NCBI GenBank assembly: GCA_002698785.1
Contig: PAAG01000019.1
Coordinates: 248,001 to 312,000, forward strand
DNA length: 64,000 nt
Reading direction: 5' to 3'
Source of the DNA: Verrucomicrobiales bacterium
GTDB lineage: Bacteria > Verrucomicrobiota > Verrucomicrobiia > Verrucomicrobiales > DEV007
The position numbers were made by a program, and so were the translations under genes. Of the stretch, positions 9,272 through 18,218 are shown piece by piece. Every line of letters begins with the position of its first letter. Positions within the stretch are counted from its first letter, which is position 1. The notes under the pieces are model-generated. The model had not been told where the DNA came from. It searched no databases and saw only the letters and a list, made by a program, of their open reading frames with translations.

Positions 9272-11413
9272 ATGACTCGGCTCGCCGCAGACACAGATTT
9301 GATCCGCGATCCTCATGAGGCGCTGGAGCGGCATTTCGGATTCCGAGAGTTTCTCCCCGGTCAGGAGCCGGTGGTATCTTCGTTGCTCGGTGGACGAGAT
9401 ACTCTTGCGGTAATGCCGACCGGCGGCGGGAAGTCGCTTTGCTATCAGTTGCCAGCTATGGTGATGGAAGGCGTAACGTTGGTGATCAGCCCTTTGATCG
9501 CGCTGATGAAAGATCAGGTGGACGGGCTGATCCGAAAGGGAGTTCCGGCGACAATGATTAACAGTACGCTTTCCCCTGCTGAGCAATCGGAGCGTTTGCG
9601 AGACCTCGCTGCGGGGAAGTTCAAGCTGGTGTATGTGGCTCCGGAGCGTTTTCGGAGCGGTCAGTTCATTCGCGCGCTACAGGATGTCCCGGTCGCGCTG
9701 TTCGCAGTGGATGAAGCCCACTGCTTGAGCCAATGGGGCCACGACTTTCGCCCTGATTACCTTCGGCTCTCGGAAGCAGTGGAAACTCTAGGCCATCCGC
9801 AAACAGCGGCATTCACGGCAACGGCGACGCCGGAAGTGCAGAAAGATATCCTGGGAGTGCTGAAGCTGCGCGATCCCTATGTATCGATCAGTGGTTTCGA
9901 ACGGCCGAACTTAAGCCTGCGGGTGATTCAGTGTGACGGTCATCGAGAAAAGTATGATCGCTTGAGAAAGCTGATTCGCGATTGGAAAACTGGCATTGTG
10001 TACTGCGCCACACGCAAGCGCGTCGAAGAGGTCTGCACTTCCCTTTCCGCCGAGGGGGTCAAGTTGATTGCTTATCACGGTGGCATGGAAGACCGCGATC
10101 GGGAATGGGCGCAAAATGTGTTCCTTAACCGGACGTATGACGTGGCAGTGGCGACGAACGCATTTGGGATGGGAATTGATCGTCCCGACGTTCGATTCGT
10201 AGCGCACTTTGATGTACCGGGCAGCATCGAGGCATACTATCAGGAAGCCGGTCGCGCGGGCCGAGATGGAGAGCCCTCTGCGTGTGAATTGCTCTTTAAT
10301 TACGCCGACACGAGGACACAGGAATTTTTCATCGACGGTAACAACCCGAGTGAAGAGACGATTCGCGATCTGTATATGGCGATCCGAAAATTGTGCGGGT
10401 CAGGGAACGAGGGAATCACCGTTCCGATCAAGGATCTGGGCGACATGCTGAACATCAATAATTCGATGCAGATCAGCAGTGCTCTTTCTCACCTGGTTCG
10501 GTCAGGGTATATAGAGAGGTTTGATGTTCCCGGTGAGCGAGCCCGTGGAACGAGGTTGCGGGATCCGTCCGTAAAGGTCGGTGATCTCGAACTCGACTCG
10601 GCTGCGCTCGAGGAAAAAGACAGGCGCGACAGGTCGAAACTGGAAGCGATGGTGAAGTTCTGCTACGACATGGACACGTGTCGGCAGGTATGGATTCTGG
10701 ATTACTTTGGTGAGAAGAACGCTCCTGCCTGCGGGTCTTGTGATTCCTGTGAGGATGGCTCCCCCGTCGACATACGGGAACCCAACGATGAAGAATTGGT
10801 GATCGTAAAGAAAGCGCTCAGCGGCGTTGCACGGACGTGTGAGCGGACGAGGTCCGGCGATTGGGAAGGCCGATACGGCAAGTCGCGGATTGTTCAAATG
10901 CTGACCGGGAGCCGTGTCTCGGAGATGGTGTCCACAAGGCTCGATCAATTGAGCACTTATGGCCTGCTTCGCGAGGAAGGGACGGTCTATGTAACCAATT
11001 TGCTGGCGAGCCTGGAAAAGGCAGGCTTGTTAGTGACCCGACGCACTCCTTATGCGCTACTTGGTCTTTCTACTCGTGGTGCCCAGGTGATGAGAGGCGA
11101 AGAGACGTTTCGCATGGCGTGGCCGGATCGCAATGCTGGGCGTAGCCGGAAGGAAAATGTTCCCAGTCTTGAAGATGTGGCCTTCGATGAGGATCTTTTC
11201 GAAGAGCTGAAAGTGGTTCGAAAGCAGGTTGCGGAAGACGCTGGAGGAAAGCCTCCTTTCCTGATCTTTGGCAATCAGGTGTTGGAGTTTTTCGCCCGTA
11301 TCAAACCCACCACGCAAGAGGAAGCCATGAAGATCGGTGGCGTGGGAAAATTCAAGGCAGAGAACTACCTGGAGCCGTTTCTCGAGGCAATCCGGGATTG
11401 GGACGACGACTAA
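9272..11413 (+). CDS. recQ: ATP-dependent DNA helicase RecQ
   Basis: RecQ is a 3'-5' superfamily-2 DNA helicase used in recombination and replication-fork repair. The 713-residue protein has all core motifs: Walker A MPTGGGKS (Lys54), the DEAH box extended into DEAHCLSQWGHDFRPDY, and motif VI QEAGRAGRDGEPS. The RecQ C-terminal zinc-binding cysteines follow (FCYDMDTCRQ and ACGSCDSCED), then a winged helix and a C-terminal HRDC domain (about residues 640-713, ending in IGGVGKFKAENYLEPF). It is slightly longer than E. coli RecQ. No ribosome-binding site is obvious before the ATG. Confidence 0.97.
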   Translation: MTRLAADTDLIRDPHEALERHFGFREFLPGQEPVVSSLLGGRDTLAVMPTGGGKSLCYQLPAMVMEGVTLVISPLIALMKDQVDGLIRKGVPATMINSTLSPAEQSERLRDLAAGKFKLVYVAPERFRSGQFIRALQDVPVALFAVDEAHCLSQWGHDFRPDYLRLSEAVETLGHPQTAAFTATATPEVQKDILGVLKLRDPYVSISGFERPNLSLRVIQCDGHREKYDRLRKLIRDWKTGIVYCATRKRVEEVCTSLSAEGVKLIAYHGGMEDRDREWAQNVFLNRTYDVAVATNAFGMGIDRPDVRFVAHFDVPGSIEAYYQEAGRAGRDGEPSACELLFNYADTRTQEFFIDGNNPSEETIRDLYMAIRKLCGSGNEGITVPIKDLGDMLNINNSMQISSALSHLVRSGYIERFDVPGERARGTRLRDPSVKVGDLELDSAALEEKDRRDRSKLEAMVKFCYDMDTCRQVWILDYFGEKNAPACGSCDSCEDGSPVDIREPNDEELVIVKKALSGVARTCERTRSGDWEGRYGKSRIVQMLTGSRVSEMVSTRLDQLSTYGLLREEGTVYVTNLLASLEKAGLLVTRRTPYALLGLSTRGAQVMRGEETFRMAWPDRNAGRSRKENVPSLEDVAFDEDLFEELKVVRKQVAEDAGGKPPFLIFGNQVLEFFARIKPTTQEEAMKIGGVGKFKAENYLEPFLEAIRDWDDD

Positions 11414-11414
11414 G

Positions 11415-12038
11415 TCACGTAATCGAACGTCGATCGTCGATTTTGTCTTTTGCGAATAGCATCCATGCGACTGCGATGCCGGAAAGAAATCCGAACAGAT
11501 GGCCTTGCCAGGAAATGCCGGGCTGACCGGGGAGGACTCCGAAAATCATACTACCGTAGACTCCGAGAACGATCAGGGAGATGACGATCCAGAACCCCGA
11601 TCTCTCGACAATGCCGCGAGCGAGAAGAAATCCCAGGTAACCAAAGATGAGGCTACTGGCGCCGATGTGATTCGTATTTGGGGGGCCCAGAAGCCAGAGA
11701 GCGCTCCCTCCTAACACGATGATAAGGATTGATGCGATGATGAAGATCTTCCTACCACCAATGAGAACGATACCGCCCAGAATCAGGAACGGGATCGTAT
11801 TCGAAATGAGATGGCCGAAATCGCCGTGGAGGAATGGCGAGGTGAGAATGCCAGATAACTTCGAAAGACGGCGCGGTTGAACGCCGAATTGGTCCAGCGC
11901 TCCCCGCAATACTGTATCCACGATCTCAACACCCCAGAAGATGAGCACAATTCCGAAAAGCAGACCGAGGTTGTTCTTCAGGGCATCGAAGAATTGCTCT
12001 CTCCGATGATCGGCTGGCAATGTGGTGTGCTGCGGCAT
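11415..12038 (-). CDS. Rhomboid family intramembrane serine protease
   Basis: This 207-residue integral membrane protein has about six hydrophobic helices. The rhomboid signatures are visible: HGDFGHLISN in the second helix, the catalytic serine in HIGASSLIFGYLGF (the GxSx motif) and the partner histidine in WQGHLFGFLSG. These enzymes cleave transmembrane segments of substrate proteins in the cytoplasmic membrane; the substrate is unknown. A GTG at 12062 could add eight residues, but the ATG at 12038 gives the normal topology. The gene lies tail to tail with recQ, the stops being almost adjacent. Confidence 0.9.
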   Translation of the reverse strand: MPQHTTLPADHRREQFFDALKNNLGLLFGIVLIFWGVEIVDTVLRGALDQFGVQPRRLSKLSGILTSPFLHGDFGHLISNTIPFLILGGIVLIGGRKIFIIASILIIVLGGSALWLLGPPNTNHIGASSLIFGYLGFLLARGIVERSGFWIVISLIVLGVYGSMIFGVLPGQPGISWQGHLFGFLSGIAVAWMLFAKDKIDDRRSIT

Positions 12039-12124
12039 GGTGGGACGTTTACCAGAGATCACTTTGCCGCGCTTCTACAATCTGCGCCAGTCTTTATAAA
12101 ATGGTGTCTCTACAAAACGCGAAA

Positions 12125-12155
12125 GCTGCCCCGCGGCATTTCACCGCGGGACAGC
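12125..12155 (-). terminator. GC-rich hairpin downstream of the secretin gene
   Basis: GCTG-C-CCCGCGG and CCGCGGG-A-CAGC form a stem of 7 plus 4 base pairs with one mismatch and a 7-base loop. On the minus strand it is followed by TTTCGCGTTTT, a weak T-rich tail. It sits 50 bases beyond the secretin stop and could end that transcript before the rhomboid gene. Confidence 0.55.
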
Positions 12156-12207
12156 CATCCACTTCTTGTTTTCCCAAATAATCCGCTTCCCAACGGATTT
12201 ATTCGAA

Positions 12208-14541
12208 TTATTCCCCGGACTCCTCACCATCTAGGTTGATGGCGAGGCTTTCCGGTGACCGGCGGCTGAGCTTAACCGCTTTGGTCTTTAAGTTGATGAG
12301 ATCCCACCAGGCATCTCCAAGCTGACCTTCGAGGGGCTGGCTACTATCTCCACGAGCGGCTTCCACCTGTTCGAGAAGTTTTTGGGTCTCGTTGTAAACA
12401 TTCACGACAGTCTGGGCATCGTCGGGTGAAAGGCGGTCATCACCTGCGGGGATCTTATCGAGATCAGATTTGAGGCTTCCCGCACCTTCTACAATTTCAG
12501 ATACCTTGCTGTTGTCCGGCTCTGGCTTAGGGGCCTCTACAGTCGGTTTTTCCTCTTCCTGGAGTTTGCCATCGGAGAGAATATCAGTCTCAATCATTGG
12601 GGTATTGAGGGGAGAAGGCTCTGCTGCAGGAAGGCTCGCTGTTTCCGGTGCAGGCGAGGCACTCTCCATTGCGACTGAAGATGTGACAGGCTGGAACTGT
12701 TGAACTGGCTCGGCTTTCAGGACTTCGGGAGCCGCACCGCTGGTGGCTCGATCGGAGATTACGACTTCGGCCGGTGCTGGTGCTTCCGCCTCTTTCATAC
12801 CGAAAGTGAGATTTGCCTTACGGCTTTCTGGAGTGTTGTCGAAAGCTGGAACTTCTGCAACAGGCTCAGCGCGAAGGTCGGCATTGGTGCGGTAGTAGTC
12901 TTCACTGATGGGAGCCTTCGGGTGGGCAGTTGCCACAGGGGCTGCTTTCCATGGCTCGCGAGTGATCGGCTTTTTCGTGAGCCCTTCTGTGCCAGAGTCG
13001 AGTGCCACCGGAGTGATCAGCATCATGAGGTGCTGACGGCTGCGGTCCTGTGTCTGGTTCTTGAAGGCGAGACCGACGACTGGAAGGCGCCCAAGAATCG
13101 GAACTCCACGCTCGGATTCTGTCGTGCGAGCAGCATCGAGACCGCTGATCGCCACAGTGTATCCGCTTCTTACAGTGAGAGGAGCTGTGTAAACCCTTGA
13201 AGTAGCGATCGGGAATGGGTTTCCGTTGATGAACTCTGTTCCGACGATGTCCGAAACAGTGACGGATACATTCAGGAGGATCTTATCCCCTGCCATGCGC
13301 TTCGGCAGGATATTGATGACTGTTCCGATCGGAAGGTATTCAACGGAAGAAGTCTGAGTCGCGCCCGCTCCAAGGCTCGTGCTTGCGCTTGATCCAAGGA
13401 CTGGCTGGTTAATCACACTTCGAAAAGAAACTTCGCGGTTGTCGAGAGTCACCATCCTTGGATAGGAGACAGAACGCGTCTTACGATCGTTGAAGATGGC
13501 TCTCAGCTTCAAGTTCAGGTCGGAGTAGCTAAGCACGGCGGTGGGAAGTGAATAAGCGCCGATATTAGCGAGATCGATCCCGCCAGATGCATCCGAGAGG
13601 TTGGCTTCGAGACCATTCTGACCGAGAACACCATCCCAGTCGATTCCAAGGTCTGTGCTAGGGTCGCGGCTTGTCTCGAGGAATTTTACCTCGACTGCGA
13701 TCATAGGCTGCGGGCGGTCAGCAGATTCGAGGTAGGCTTCGATCCACTGGTGCTGCTGGCGGCTCGCTACCACGTAGAGTGTGTTGGAATCGCTGTTCCA
13801 GATGACTTTTGCTCCGCCGGGGCCGGAAGAATCATCACCTGACCTCCTTCCACCCGAAGGGCGAACGACCAGTTCGGGAGTTCCCTGGAGCGTTCCCAGA
13901 GAAAACTGACCTACGTTGTCAACAGATGCGGTCGGAGCGATCTGGGCCACGCTACCTGTAGTTGGAATATCGAGGATATTCTGAATGTCTTCGAGAATTC
14001 GGGAAGGCTCTGTCACGAAGAAGTCAGGTGCCCCCTGGAGGTTAAGACCGGCACTGGAGGCACCAAGTCCACCGCTGGAAGATCCCGAGTCCGTTGAACC
14101 ACCTTGAGAGTTCTTCGTAACAATCTCTTGAGCATTGTAGTTGATCTCGTAAATCCGGCCGATCAATTCCTGATCGTTTGCGGGTCGCAGGTACCAGATA
14201 CCGTTCTCGTAAATTAAAGCAATGCCGTTCGCCTTCGCCAGTGTCTCGAGCGCGGTAAAGGGGCTCGCATTCAGAGTAAAAGTTACGAGCTGGTCGCCTC
14301 CTTCTACCCCCTCGGGCAATCCGAAGAAGCCGATTCCGGCATCCTCAGCCATCAAGCGCATCACATCGCTCAATACCGCTCGCGAAAAGTTGTATTGCCG
14401 CGGAGGCGCGTTTCGCAACGACTGAGCCGCCGCTTCGTAAGCAGGCGAATTCTGGAGCGACATCTGCCGGCCGATCTGGGCCTCAGATGTGGTGACGCTC
14501 ATCGCCAGCAAGGTTCCTATGACAAGAAGTGTGTTTTTCAT
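12208..14541 (-). CDS. pilQ: Secretin (PilQ/GspD type, Amuc_1098-like), pilus outer-membrane channel
   Basis: This 777-residue secretin would form the outer-membrane ring through which the pilus passes. A signal peptide (MKNTLLVIGTLLAMSV, cleavage near SEAQ) is followed by an STN-like N domain at about residues 60-115 (AEDAGIGFFGLPEG, LETLAKANGIALIYENG). A linker and a second N-type domain come next, then the secretin core at about 290-510 (AVEVKFLETSRDPSTDLGIDW, TVINILPKRMAGDK, ERGVPILGRLPVVGLAF). A further 260 residues rich in Ala, Pro and Glu extend past the core, far longer than the usual S-domain. The gene reads away from the rest of the pilus cluster, with an AT-rich divergent promoter region. 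Gene context and sequence resemble the Akkermansia Amuc_1098 family. Confidence 0.92.
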   Translation of the reverse strand: MKNTLLVIGTLLAMSVTTSEAQIGRQMSLQNSPAYEAAAQSLRNAPPRQYNFSRAVLSDVMRLMAEDAGIGFFGLPEGVEGGDQLVTFTLNASPFTALETLAKANGIALIYENGIWYLRPANDQELIGRIYEINYNAQEIVTKNSQGGSTDSGSSSGGLGASSAGLNLQGAPDFFVTEPSRILEDIQNILDIPTTGSVAQIAPTASVDNVGQFSLGTLQGTPELVVRPSGGRRSGDDSSGPGGAKVIWNSDSNTLYVVASRQQHQWIEAYLESADRPQPMIAVEVKFLETSRDPSTDLGIDWDGVLGQNGLEANLSDASGGIDLANIGAYSLPTAVLSYSDLNLKLRAIFNDRKTRSVSYPRMVTLDNREVSFRSVINQPVLGSSASTSLGAGATQTSSVEYLPIGTVINILPKRMAGDKILLNVSVTVSDIVGTEFINGNPFPIATSRVYTAPLTVRSGYTVAISGLDAARTTESERGVPILGRLPVVGLAFKNQTQDRSRQHLMMLITPVALDSGTEGLTKKPITREPWKAAPVATAHPKAPISEDYYRTNADLRAEPVAEVPAFDNTPESRKANLTFGMKEAEAPAPAEVVISDRATSGAAPEVLKAEPVQQFQPVTSSVAMESASPAPETASLPAAEPSPLNTPMIETDILSDGKLQEEEKPTVEAPKPEPDNSKVSEIVEGAGSLKSDLDKIPAGDDRLSPDDAQTVVNVYNETQKLLEQVEAARGDSSQPLEGQLGDAWWDLINLKTKAVKLSRRSPESLAINLDGEESGE

Positions 14542-14568
14542 TTTAGGAATTTAACAATTTCCATAAAT

Positions 14569-14596
14569 ATAATATTTTAGAAAAACTTAATTTCAA
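14569..14596 (-). promoter_or_regulatory. Predicted sigma-70 promoter of the secretin gene
   Basis: Reading the minus strand, TTGAAA (-35, 14596-14591) and TATTAT (-10, 14574-14569) are separated by 16 bases. Each differs from consensus at one position. Transcription would start near 14562, leaving a leader of about 20 bases before the ATG at 14541. The surrounding 14542-14694 region is very AT-rich and also lies upstream of the divergent prepilin gene. Confidence 0.55.
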
Positions 14597-14694
14597 CATT
14601 AAATTTCATAAATATTAGAAAGTTTTAGTTTCTTTTATATGGTTGTTATGGTATTTTTATTCTTAATAGCTAAATTTTGAGAACTTTTCCGTGA

Positions 14695-16218
14695 ATGATT
14701 CTCCATCCCAAAACTTCCAACCGTCATTCCTTTGCTGGAGTCAGTCTCGTTGAGATTGTCCTGACGGTGGTTGCTATTGGAGTGCTGGCATCGATCAGCG
14801 TCCTCGCGGTCTCCAACCTTTCGCAGAATACCCAGAACCAGAAGCTGGAGTCGGACGTCACTCACCTGAATTCAGCAATTACTATGTACCTTGCCAATGG
14901 GGGCGATCTTTCTGGAGTCTCTGAGCCGAATGACGTTCTCAACCGCCTGAAGTCGACCCGAAGCAAAGCCGATCGTGCCCGCCACGTGGGTGCCCCTTCG
15001 GGCCGAATGCTGGATACTCGAGTCGCTGCAGTCGAAGTGCCCGAAAACAGTTGGAAACGAAGAGCTGTCTACGACCCGTCAACCTCTCGCTTTCACACGA
15101 CAGACTCGGGTATTGGTGTGGAATTCATTCTGGATGAAGCTCTCGCAGAGGCTCTGCCAGAAATTGAGAACCGCTCCCACGACACATTTCAATACGCGGA
15201 ACACTCTGGCTGGGTTTGGGATCACACTTCTACCAATAATCCTAATGCTCCGAACGGGCCTTCCGCCTTTTTCACAAATCCTTACGTAGAGGACTCCACC
15301 ACTGCGACTCCAAATCCTCCCGCGCCGGAGCCACCACCGACTACCGGAGGCGGAAGCTCTGGTCCCCCTCCTCCTCCGCCGCCCCCGAAACCACCAAAAC
15401 TACCAACTCCGAACTTTGATAAAAATGGAGGGTCTCATCCAGAGGGTGATTTCCCTCTTGTGGTAACCATCACCAACGTTCCCTCCCCTGCTGATGCCGA
15501 TCCCATATGTAAAATCGGAAGCGGCACCTGGGAACCCTACACGGGATCGATCACAGTGGAGATGAACACCACCATCCGCGCGCAGTTCGTCTCCAAGAAC
15601 ACGGAAAACTACCGCGATAGCTCTGAGAGATCGGCGTATTACTATCCGGTTCCAGAGAGCTTGAGCGGGCAGGTCGATGGAAATTTTCACTCACCCTCTG
15701 GTGGTGCCAATCTCAGCTACGAGATTTCCGGCTCTGGAGATCGCTTCACTCACGGTGATCCGATCTTCATGCTGGACGGGGAGCCAATCCACTCCGGTGA
15801 TCCAAATGTACTTGAATTCGGAGCCCAGTCGTTTTCCGACATTCCACCTGGTGCGAGTTTCAAACTCGGCACCCTCACCTATCACAACGGGAACAGCTAT
15901 TACGACTCACACGCTACGAACGTGAAGTTGCAGATTGTCATCAATCTGACCGAACGAGGAGAGACAATTGGATTCGACCTCGATCTAGATCTCGTCAATA
16001 CGCCCAACGATCCGGACGATCCCCAGGCAAGCGCTGACTATGTCAAAATTACCAACCTCCAGCAAAACATCCCGCTCCAAATCAACGGAGTGAACTACAA
16101 AATCGCACTCGGATTCGGAGCGACAGATTCGTTTGGCTTCTCCAGCCAGAGCCAATTTCACGTCTACGAAGGAGCCACAGGACAAGGTGAGCTCCTAGGA
16201 ACTTTTCTCCCCAACTAA
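14695..16218 (+). CDS. Type IV prepilin with large C-terminal adhesin-like region
   Basis: The 507-residue product begins as a type IV prepilin: a basic leader, then AG|VSLVEIVLTVVAIGVLA, with Glu at +5. Residues to about 200 form a pilin-like head. A proline-rich linker follows (residues ~202-235, including eight consecutive prolines). Next comes a segment resembling the chitobiase/hexosaminidase C-terminal domain (PTPNFDKNGGSHPEGDFPL to RDSSERSAYYY, ~235-325). The last 180 residues resemble a choice-of-anchor-K domain (VLEFGAQSFSDIPPG, FKLGTLTYHNGN, ASADYVKITN). This architecture suggests a minor pilin displaying a binding domain on the pilus. It is the first gene of the rightward pilus operon, divergent from the secretin. 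The domain calls are by eye. Confidence 0.8.
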   Translation: MILHPKTSNRHSFAGVSLVEIVLTVVAIGVLASISVLAVSNLSQNTQNQKLESDVTHLNSAITMYLANGGDLSGVSEPNDVLNRLKSTRSKADRARHVGAPSGRMLDTRVAAVEVPENSWKRRAVYDPSTSRFHTTDSGIGVEFILDEALAEALPEIENRSHDTFQYAEHSGWVWDHTSTNNPNAPNGPSAFFTNPYVEDSTTATPNPPAPEPPPTTGGGSSGPPPPPPPPKPPKLPTPNFDKNGGSHPEGDFPLVVTITNVPSPADADPICKIGSGTWEPYTGSITVEMNTTIRAQFVSKNTENYRDSSERSAYYYPVPESLSGQVDGNFHSPSGGANLSYEISGSGDRFTHGDPIFMLDGEPIHSGDPNVLEFGAQSFSDIPPGASFKLGTLTYHNGNSYYDSHATNVKLQIVINLTERGETIGFDLDLDLVNTPNDPDDPQASADYVKITNLQQNIPLQINGVNYKIALGFGATDSFGFSSQSQFHVYEGATGQGELLGTFLPN

Positions 16219-16236
16219 AGTATTTATCGCACACAC

Positions 16237-17307
16237 ATGGAAGGTATCGACGACAGAAGTCCTCTTGGGAACCGGATTCTCCATCTGGCTCACAAGTTCA
16301 ATATCAGTGACTTTTACATCACCCCGTTCGAACAGCTGTCCTACCGGAAAAATGGCGAGTTGGTGATTGATTCGTTCATTTACCAGCCTGAGAAGCAGCT
16401 CGAAATCAAACCCGGGACTCTCGACTACGCGATGCAGATCGGGCCGCTGCGATTCCGAGTGAACCAGTTGGTCACGAGAGGACGTTTGCGTTGGGTAATG
16501 CGTCTGCTGCCGAACCATATCCCTACTCCACAACAAATCTCTCTTCCACCACAGGCCTTGAAAGCCTACCTCGAAGCCGAGAATGGTCTCTTTCTCGTGT
16601 GTGGTGCCACGGGCTCCGGTAAGTCGACGACGATCGCATCAATGATCAAAGCTCGGGCAGAACGGAAGCGTGAGCATATCATCACTTTCGAAGATCCTAT
16701 CGAATACATCCTTCCGACCAATTTGTGTTCGCTGATCACCCAACGAGAAATGGGAACTGACGAACTCGACTTCGGGATGTCTCTTCGTGCATCGCTCCGT
16801 CAGGCACCCGATGTCATCATGATTGGTGAGATTCGAGATGGTCAAACGGCGGAGATTGCGCTCCAGGCAGCAGAAACAGGTCACGTCGTGATCGCTACCA
16901 TGCACACGTCTTCGGCAGCTCAAACGGTCCAGCGTTTCCTGAAACTCATACCTTCTGAGAGAATGGAAAATGCCATGCTCTCTTTCGCGGACGCAATGCG
17001 GATGATTCTCTGTCAACAGCTCCTGTTCGATGAGAATAAAGAGCGCCGCTTCCCTGTTCACGAAATCCTTTTCCCTTACGACTCCGTGACCGGAATGATC
17101 CGGCGAGGAGACTTCAAGCGACTCGACCATGAACTGGAGACGGGCACTACCAAGGGAATGATGAACTTCGAGCACTGCATGAAGGTCCGTGAATACGAAG
17201 GCTGGAGATCCAGCAAGCCTGCAAAAACAGGATACTCGGAACACGAAGTCGCCGAATTTCTCCATGCAGAAGAAGCCGCTGCAGCAGCCGAAACTTTACC
17301 CCGATAA
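16237..17307 (+). CDS. pilT: Type IV pilus retraction ATPase
   Basis: PilT is the hexameric motor that depolymerises the pilus. The 356-residue protein has Walker A GATGSGKST (Lys129), the Asp box ITFEDPIEY, Walker B DVIMIGEIRD and the His box ETGHVVIATMHT. The C-terminal SVTGMIRRGDFKRL...GTTKGMM segment corresponds to PilT's AIRNLIRE-containing region, though that motif is degenerate. The N-terminal region is short, and the zinc ribbon of PilB/GspE is absent, which separates it from the extension ATPase at 26536. It follows the adhesin-like prepilin and precedes the PilM-like gene by 6 bases. Confidence 0.92.
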   Translation: MEGIDDRSPLGNRILHLAHKFNISDFYITPFEQLSYRKNGELVIDSFIYQPEKQLEIKPGTLDYAMQIGPLRFRVNQLVTRGRLRWVMRLLPNHIPTPQQISLPPQALKAYLEAENGLFLVCGATGSGKSTTIASMIKARAERKREHIITFEDPIEYILPTNLCSLITQREMGTDELDFGMSLRASLRQAPDVIMIGEIRDGQTAEIALQAAETGHVVIATMHTSSAAQTVQRFLKLIPSERMENAMLSFADAMRMILCQQLLFDENKERRFPVHEILFPYDSVTGMIRRGDFKRLDHELETGTTKGMMNFEHCMKVREYEGWRSSKPAKTGYSEHEVAEFLHAEEAAAAAETLPR

Positions 17308-17313
17308 ATCACC

Positions 17314-18180
17314 ATGGAACTGAAAGACATAAAAGATGTTCTTACCTTCGCGGCTTTCCGCCCCGAAGCCGACAACCCCCGCTTCAGCTGGGCTCAGCGA
17401 TTTCCTAAGAAGAAATCCGTACTCGTCAACATCAGTCGAGGAAAAGTCTCGTGGGCATGCCTGAACAAAAAAGGGGTAGTCGAAAGCGCGAGCGAAGCGG
17501 ACGGAGAGTTTGTAGAAGTCGCAAGCCAAATGGGCGATCACTGGAGCGATCACACCGAAGATGGCTGGATCGGAATTTCCCTGAACAATCGCTTCATTGT
17601 TAGTCTCGAGCACAACCTCTCTCGAAAAAAAGGCTGGCAGGAAGAACTGAAGCAGAACCCCAAGAGCGTTCTCGGTACGAAATACGATCGCACCAAGCGC
17701 TATGCTCTTCACCACAACCCGGAAACCAGCGCGAGCCTGATGCTTGCCTGCGACGAGTCGATGGTGAGATCTGTGGAAGAGTCCCTGCGCTCTCATAACC
17801 TCAGAGCTGCCCGTATCTGCAGTGGTCTGTTTGCAATGACCTCGACTCTGATGGGGCGAATCGAATCTGACAATGCCTTCAAGAATCAGGATCTGATCGT
17901 TGTGACCTGGCTGGATAATTCACTCTGTGTCATACGCCAGAAGAACGGCCAATGGCAGGACTTGAGGTGTCGAAGCGGCCTCGCGCCTCAGGACGAAAAC
18001 TCTGTAGCCCAGATCCTTCGTCCGTTCCTGGAGTCAGCCCAGCCGAATACGCGGGTGATCCTGATGGAAGACAAACTACAAAGCGGCTTTTCGCGATCCT
18101 TCCTGCCAATGTTCGGTAACCTTCATGTGACGGATGTGACTGAGGAGAACTGCCTCTGGAACATCCTCGGTCAGCACTGA
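17314..18180 (+). CDS. PilM-like cytoplasmic pilus assembly protein
   Basis: The 288-residue soluble protein lacks a signal peptide and membrane segments. It has alternating beta/alpha stretches such as KKSVLVNISRGKVSWACLNKKG and DLIVVTWLDNSLCVIRQKNGQ, which recall the actin-like FtsA/PilM fold. The ATP-binding motifs are too diverged for me to identify. The assignment rests mainly on position: the next three genes have PilN-, PilO- and PilP-like topology in the canonical order, and Akkermansia encodes a PilM-like protein (Amuc_1101) in its equivalent cluster. In PilM systems this protein binds the cytoplasmic tail of PilN. Confidence 0.6.
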   Translation: MELKDIKDVLTFAAFRPEADNPRFSWAQRFPKKKSVLVNISRGKVSWACLNKKGVVESASEADGEFVEVASQMGDHWSDHTEDGWIGISLNNRFIVSLEHNLSRKKGWQEELKQNPKSVLGTKYDRTKRYALHHNPETSASLMLACDESMVRSVEESLRSHNLRAARICSGLFAMTSTLMGRIESDNAFKNQDLIVVTWLDNSLCVIRQKNGQWQDLRCRSGLAPQDENSVAQILRPFLESAQPNTRVILMEDKLQSGFSRSFLPMFGNLHVTDVTEENCLWNILGQH

Positions 18181-18218
18181 AACCAATTTTTAGAGATTCA
18201 CCCATCACCCACCACGAT

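Noticed and set aside
15364-15395. Proline-codon-rich CCTCCTCCG stretch as a DNA repeat or CRISPR-like element
   Set aside because: It is the in-frame polyproline linker of the adhesin-like prepilin; there are no regularly spaced repeats anywhere in the window.
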